Part shown: piece by piece, positions 60,001-64,000 of the stretch
Numbering within the stretch: the first letter of the stretch is position 1
How the letters are laid out: each line of letters begins with the position of its first letter
Origin: Amblyornis subalaris
Taxonomy: Eukaryota; Chordata; Aves; Passeriformes; Ptilonorhynchidae
Length of the DNA: 64,000 bases
Direction of reading: 5' to 3'
NCBI GenBank assembly: GCA_018881555.1
Contig: JACAXG010000028.1
Span: 1,274,006 to 1,338,005 of the forward strand
The notes under the pieces: model-generated
The model's input: only the letters and a program-made list of their open reading frames with translations
Databases searched by the model: none
What the model was told of the DNA's origin: nothing
Position numbers and translations under genes: made by a program

Positions 60001-62999
60001 ATGCAGGAAACAGCCTGGTGTCCACATGTTGGGGACAGGGGAGTGCACGGCATTGGGACCCGTGTCCTGCCATGGGACAGGCAGGGAGGAACAAACCCCC
60101 CCCAGCCCAGCAGCCACGGGAANGGGCACGGCACTGTGGGACAGGGCAGGGCAGCCCTGGCTCCCTGTGCCACCNCGGTGCTGGGGCCAGCAGGGCTGTG
60201 ACAGGCACGGCTGCTGGCTGCCAGCCCTGCCCACCTGCTCCCGAGGCAGGATTTTAACCACGTGCTGAATTATTCATGGCATCTCCGAGGTCCCCGGAGC
60301 ACGAGGTCCTGGGCACCAGGTCCCTGCCGGGGTGCACGGTGACCTCCCCACCCACGGCAGCGCTCCGGGGGCNTCACCCCTCCCCGGAAATAAATCTGGG
60401 ATGGCATCGGGGGGGCTGGCAGGGCTGTGCCCACCCTCCCCGCTCCAGCACCTCCAGCCGCCCACCACAACCACCTTTCCAGTGCCACACTTCCCTCCTC
60501 GTTTTGTTTCAGCTGCTCCTCTCCTCAGGCTGCCCTGAACAACCCCGGCCTCAAATCCAGGAAAACTCCAGCCTTTATATAAACAAATGCAGCTCACAAA
60601 AATGCAGCTCCCTGGGAGCAGCCCGGAGCATTGGCCCCAGTTCCCACAGGGACAGGTTGGGGCCACAGGTCTGCAGGGGGGAGGGAGCTGCCTTTTCTCC
60701 TTCACTAGACGCCTCCAGGGAAGCTCACAAAAGCCCTAAATCTGGCTGGGGACAAATCTCTGAGTGTATCCCAGCTGTCACAGCCCCACTGCAGCAGCAG
60801 CAATCTCCCAAAAAAACCCCACACTCAGGAGCTGCACATTCCAGTGCCTGTGATCTGTGGGATTAGGGTCACGAGGGACACGGTGCTAGGGGGCTGAGCA
60901 GGGGAGANATGGGGGTCCACAATCCCCCAGCTGCTCTGGGAGTCACCAGGAGGGACACATCACCCAGACCAAGATCCTGGAGCAGGACTGCAAAGCACAG
61001 GAGCAGGATGCAGGTCCTGCTGCTCCGGCCACCCCTGAGGCATGGCTCTGGCACAGAGGAGTGANCTTGGCCGGGAAAGCTGGCAGTGCCCAGCTCTCCC
61101 GAGAGCTGCCGAGGCAGGAGCAAACCAGCTGCTGGCCTGCCATGCTCAGCAGCCTGTCCCCATCCCCACACGGGGGGAATCACCCCTGGAATCGGCTCCC
61201 TTTGTCCAGACCAAACATCAGCCCTGTCTCTGGCACAGNGAGCTCTGAACGCCCAGGAAAAGCCCCCACCAAGCCCCTCCGAGGGGAACACGGGCTCTTC
61301 TCCCCCCTCCCACGCCAGCCCTGCTCAGCTCTCCCTGTCCCACCCTCTCCTTGGAGGAGCCAAAACCCAAAGGCCGGAAAGGACCGTCCCGTTCCCCTGG
61401 CCTGACTTCCCGTCAGCACACGCTGTTGGATGGCGACCAGCACACGGAACACAGGCACGAGAGGAAATCCCCCGCTTGGAAAGCCACCCCCAACCAAGCA
61501 CAGCCACCCTCTCCTTGGGAACGGCTCCTCTCCCACCGCCTGTCCCAGGGGTGCTCCAACCCCCGGGGGAAACACACCCACCACCATCCTCACACAGACC
61601 TTCCGACAGCTTCAAACCATGCAGTAAANACAGAAAAATAAAATGCTGCCTCCAAGCCTGCCACTGCCAGCCCCAGGGAAGGAAGATCCTGCTCTGCAAG
61701 GCTCCAAACAGCTCCAGAGGTGAGACCCCCTCGTTATTGCTGGGCTGCTCATGCCTCAAAGCAGCATCACCCCTGATCTGCACGGGGGGATTTCTCCACG
61801 AGGGAGAAATCCTGGCAGCCCAATGGCCGCTTCTGGGCCAGCACTCGCCCACCAACCCCGCTCCGAGGGGACAGAGGCCGACCTGGCACCCATAGCCCCC
61901 GCAAGGCTTCCCTGCAGGGAGGAGGAGGAGGAAGGGGATGCTCGTGGCAGCTCCGCGCTGGAGGAGCCTGTGGAGCACCAGTGCTCCTGCCCGGCAGCGC
62001 AGAGCAGCAGGCACAGGAGGGGACAGGGTGGGGACACGGACGGGAAGGGGACAGACGGCTGCGGGGCGCACGCAGAGCGCCCGCCTCGGCCGTGCAACGC
62101 CCACACAGCTCCTGCCACGCTCCCACCTGGAGCAGGGCAGCCCGGGAGCCAGCCCCGCTATCAGCGGAGCTCCAGCCCGCGCCGTCTCCGCCAGCCCCGG
62201 CAGCCATGGAAACTGGACGTTTTCCACCCCGAATTCCGTCCCTTTTGGAAAGGAGTTTACCAATAAAAGGCACTTAGTGCCGAATCACAGTCCAGACCCA
62301 GGCCACTTAAAAAGAGCTAATTTCCTTCCCATNCCAGCAAAAAGCTGCGAACACGTTCGCCCCAGATGTTCCCTCCCTCCTGCAAATAATGGAGGGAGAG
62401 GGGCTCATTCCTGAGCTCCAGCTCTGCCACATCCCTGCTCCCAGCAGCCCGTCCCAGGGGAGGCTCAGATCCAGGCTGAGGCACTGCAGGGTCACCCATC
62501 CCCTGGGCTGACCACCCCCCTGCAGACCCCCAGCAGCTCGGGGGACCCTCGGGGTCACCNGGGGGGAGGGAATGCACAGCCCCCAACAGCCAGCACTGCT
62601 TGGAGTGGGAGATTCCAAGGGGCAGCCTGGGACACAGCGGGGTCCCCAATCCGACGGTCACGCACAGAAGGTTTTTCCCTGACGGGACAAGCCGTGCCCA
62701 AAGAGGAAGGAGATGCCAGGGGGTCACGCCCGCTCCCCATGGCCCCGCGGCGCCCTCACCTTCCTGCTGCCGTGCGAGGAGAAGCTGTGGGAATGCCGCT
62801 GGAGGCTGCCCCCGCTCAGATCCAGCTGCGGCTTCCACACCTCGCCGTTGTCGCCGCCCTTGGCGGGCGGGAGCAGGATCCCGTTGTGCACCATGTCCTC
62901 GGTGCAGGTGAGCCGCAGGCTGCACAGGTACTCGTCCGTCTCCTTGTCCACCACCAGCAGCCGCGTCTCCGTCTCCACGGCCTTGATGCGCTGCACGAC
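36131..62999 (-). CDS. NHERF2: NHERF2 two-PDZ scaffold, exons 2-7 (exon 1 outside window)
   Basis: NHERF2 (SLC9A3R2) is a submembrane scaffold. Its two PDZ domains bind tails of transporters and receptors such as NHE3, and its C-terminal tail binds ezrin-radixin-moesin. Six exons on the minus strand join in phase to 279 codons. They encode the second half of PDZ1, a linker, all of PDZ2 (GYGF loop, then VNGINVEG), a Ser-rich linker, and the ERM-binding tail [19 protein letters not shown]. The tail residues [11 protein letters not shown] favour NHERF2 over NHERF1 (which has WSKKNELFSNL), and the neighbours NTHL1 and TSC2 agree. Exon 1, with the start codon and PDZ1 GYGF loop, must lie beyond 64,000. 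Intron 2 is about 19 kb, far larger than the others. Confidence 0.95.
36290..38610 (-). other. NHERF2 intron 6
   Basis: 2.3 kb. One CR1 copy lies at 36,350-36,540. The rest is GC-rich without recognisable exons. Confidence 0.75.
36350..36540 (-). mobile_element. CR1 LINE 3' fragment
   Basis: GGGGTTGGAAAAACCCTCCA, GGATCATGGAGTCCAACC and TTAACAGCCCTTTCCATGAA match a CR1 subfamily in reverse orientation. Confidence 0.85.
38611..38673 (-). CDS. NHERF2: NHERF2 exon 6
   Basis: 63 bp: [20 protein letters not shown] and E. It corresponds to the Ser-rich linker that begins NGGSACSS in human. Acceptor CCTCCAG, donor GAG/GTAAAA. Confidence 0.92.
38674..39173 (-). other. NHERF2 intron 5
   Basis: 0.5 kb, no recognisable feature. 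Confidence 0.7.
39174..39217 (-). CDS. NHERF2: NHERF2 exon 5 (44 bp)
   Basis: A 44 bp exon encoding [14 protein letters not shown], equivalent to the PSPVTNGTSPAQ linker of human. It is supported by phase on both sides and by clean GT-AG borders. Confidence 0.9.
39218..41371 (-). other. NHERF2 intron 4
   Basis: 2.15 kb. It has an AT-rich half (39,560-40,430), a CpG-rich segment (40,540-40,980), a CR1 copy (40,993-41,108) and an HNF1-like site (41,172-41,184). Confidence 0.75.
40993..41108 (-). mobile_element. CR1 LINE 3' fragment
   Basis: Reverse orientation: GATTCGGGTTGGAAGGCACC, then GGGCAGGGACACCTTCCACC and CAAGCCCCGTCCAACCCG. Confidence 0.82.
41372..41525 (-). CDS. NHERF2: NHERF2 exon 4, C-terminal half of PDZ2
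   Basis: 154 bp: [28 protein letters not shown] and [20 protein letters not shown]. It closes PDZ2 with the helix and last strand. Two ambiguous bases fall in codons. Donor AAAG/GTGAGA. Confidence 0.96.
41526..43604 (-). other. NHERF2 intron 3
   Basis: 2.1 kb of GC-rich sequence. A weak CR1-like segment may lie at 43,325-43,390 (CTTGAAGGGCTTTTCCAGCC). No exon is supported. Confidence 0.7.
43605..43781 (-). CDS. NHERF2: NHERF2 exon 3, N-terminal half of PDZ2
   Basis: 177 bp: [20 protein letters not shown], then [20 protein letters not shown] and [23 protein letters not shown] is the carboxylate-binding loop. Acceptor AAGCAG, donor GAG/GTAACG. Confidence 0.97.
44868..45040 (-). mobile_element. 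CR1 LINE 3' fragment
   Basis: Reverse orientation: AGAATAGTTTGGGTTGGGAG, then GACACTTCCAGGGATGGGGC. Confidence 0.87.
45140..45262 (-). mobile_element. CR1-like fragment, different subfamily
   Basis: ACGGAATGGTTCAGGTTGGA, AGACCTACTGAAGGCC and AGTCCAATCTCCCTGTTCAA suggest a CR1 end of another subfamily directly beside the previous copy. Confidence 0.6.
46192..46216. repeat. AT-rich microsatellite
   Basis: A short TA dinucleotide run, AAATATATATATATGTATAA. Confidence 0.8.
47198..47315. repeat. Degenerate ~30 bp tandem repeat
   Basis: About four imperfect units of the type GGGCTCACTGGGGTTCCCCA followed by GAGATACCCAC. Confidence 0.6.
47975..48046. repeat. Compound microsatellite (GGA)n then (CA)n
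   Basis: A purine run of GGA/GAA triplets (47,975-48,009) meets about 16 CA repeats (48,014-48,046). Confidence 0.92.
49901..56999 (-). other. NHERF2 intron 2, middle third
   Basis: GC-rich, low in stop codons, and so full of long chance ORFs on both strands (51,200-53,100). It holds a MEF2-like site beside a G-run (49,905-49,946), a cluster of GATA motifs (54,165-54,335) and a long CR1 copy (55,195-55,565). No exon is supported. Confidence 0.7.
55195..55565 (+). mobile_element. CR1 LINE 3' end, longest copy in window
   Basis: About 370 bp in canonical order: GCCTGGAGAAGAAAAGGCTC, CCCTTCCAGTGCCTAAAGGG, GGCTTGGAGCAACCTGGGAT, ending CCAACCCAAACCATTCCAG. Confidence 0.93.
57000..57660. promoter_or_regulatory. 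Intronic CpG-island-like block
   Basis: About 0.65 kb dense in CpG, with repeated CCCCGCCC/GGGGCGGG GC boxes and an embedded CACTAAAAATACCG. It lies in NHERF2 intron 2, about 5 kb upstream of exon 2 counted by distance on the map but downstream of exon 2 in transcript order. It could be an alternative promoter or a methylation-regulated enhancer; no exon was identified. Confidence 0.5.
57661..62759 (-). other. NHERF2 intron 2, distal third
   Basis: One CR1 copy (57,950-58,090) and an AT-rich island at 58,868-59,110 within otherwise GC-rich sequence. No exon or RNA gene is recognised. Confidence 0.7.
57950..58090 (-). mobile_element. CR1 LINE 3' fragment
   Basis: Reverse orientation: GAACGGTTTGGGTTGGAAGG, then ACACCTTCCGCTATCCCAGG and CACTTCCAGGGATGAGG. 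Confidence 0.9.
62760..62999 (-). CDS. NHERF2: NHERF2 exon 2, second half of PDZ1 and linker
   Basis: 240 bp. [20 protein letters not shown] and [20 protein letters not shown] finish PDZ1. A 40-residue linker rich in Ser, Gly and His follows, ending FSSHGSRK. Acceptor GTTCCCAG, donor AAG/GTGAGG. The linker is much less like mammals than the PDZ part. Confidence 0.95.
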
Positions 63000-64000
63000 C
63001 TGGGAACGACAGGGACAGCTCAGCAGGAAGCCAGGGGACTGTCCAGGGTGGCAGGAGCCGGACCCAAGGGCCATCAGCTCCCCCACAGTCCTGCAGCTTC
63101 GGTCGGGGGGAAGGTTCGGTGTTGCTTCCAGCCGTCGGTGATGGGGAGAAGGGCAGAGCACGGCTTTGGCAGGCCCCTGGGGGATGACGGTGGTGGCTCT
63201 CTCAGCCCATGCCCTGCAGCCACAGGGCAGCTGCCCAGACCACCTGGGATCGCCCACTCTGCCCAGCCAGGAGCTCTCACAGAGGCAGTCACCGCCCCTC
63301 GAGCATCAAACCCTCTGCCTGGCACTGTCCCCTGGAGGGACAACACAGCCTGTCCCACCAGCAAACCACCTCGTTTCCTCCAGCCAGGGTGTCTTTCTGC
63401 TCCCATATCCACAGCAGGGCACGAGCCAGGGTGCACACGAAGGTTTCAAGCACCCATGTGGGCAGTTGAGGGCTGGACTGTCCTCCACCACACTGAGGTA
63501 CAGGCTACCCTCAGCGGATTTTTGAAGGACACAGCCCAATCCATGCATCCCTTCCCAATCTGTGCTGGGGACCAGCAGAGATAAGGGAAGCCAGTGCTGG
63601 GAATGGGAGATGGGCACATTCCTGCCAGGATCCAGCTCCAGGCAGCGCTGAATGGGGACATTGTCCTGCTGCTGCCCGGCTCCTTCGCAGGGATCAGTGT
63701 CTGGCAGAGGCTCCGACAGACACGGACAGTGGGGAGAGCCAGAGGAGCTGATCCCACAGACAGCAGGGGGTAAATCCCACCAGGGCGGGCTGTGAGGGAA
63801 ACAGGGAAAATCCAGAACATCCACAGGAGCAGGGTAAAGGGAAACCTCCTCCAGACTCCCTGCTAGCAGCCACGGAAGGCACCTCCTCCCTGCACAGGCC
63901 TTCATCCCGAGGAGGAGGAGGAGGGGTGGCATCGCTGGCAGTGCTGCTCAGCCACCATCCNCAGCCACGGGGTGGCCCTGAACACCCCAGATGTGCTGGG
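63000..64000 (-). other. NHERF2 intron 1 (partial)
   Basis: 1 kb of GC-rich sequence with no recognisable exon. The missing exon 1 must lie further right. Confidence 0.8.

Overview
This is a stretch of vertebrate nuclear genome, almost certainly from a bird. Three intron-containing genes can be read exon by exon. They are in the conserved order known from human 16p13.3: TSC2 (minus strand), NTHL1 (plus strand) and NHERF2, also called SLC9A3R2 (minus strand). The avian call rests on many CR1 LINE 3' ends, compact introns and GC-rich short exons. The species is not resolved. There is no prokaryotic or plasmid content.

Layout. Positions 14-26,900 carry the 5' three quarters of TSC2 on the minus strand: a non-coding first exon and 33 coding exons, about 1,517 codons. 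The exon count, phases and lengths fit the current human numbering up to exon 34. The Rap-GAP catalytic domain lies beyond the left edge. Positions 26,746-27,008 are a CpG-rich bidirectional promoter. NTHL1 runs rightward from an ATG at 26,936 to a stop at 32,632 (6 exons, 288 aa, complete). A tail-to-tail gap of about 0.75 kb with a CR1 copy separates NTHL1 from NHERF2. NHERF2 runs leftward: a 3'UTR of roughly 2.4 kb, six of its exons between 36,131 and 62,999, and a first exon beyond the right edge. Its second intron is about 19 kb.

Functions. Tuberin (TSC2) with hamartin inactivates RHEB and so restrains mTORC1. Akt, ERK, MK2 and AMPK target sites are visible in the exons. NTHL1 is the endonuclease III-type DNA glycosylase of base excision repair, with its catalytic Lys/Asp and iron-sulfur cysteines intact. 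NHERF2 is a two-PDZ scaffold that ties membrane transporters to ezrin. TSC2 and NTHL1 share a promoter; otherwise the genes are linked by synteny rather than by pathway.

Most interesting points. (1) The shared promoter is flanked on both sides by minisatellites, each G-rich on the sense strand of its own gene. (2) Both mammalian TSC2 cassette exons are present at exactly 129 and 69 bp, with weak donors and, for the first, a tandem TAGTAG acceptor. (3) CpG-rich and transcription-factor-motif-rich blocks occur inside the large NHERF2 intron. I found no sign of a wholly new gene system.
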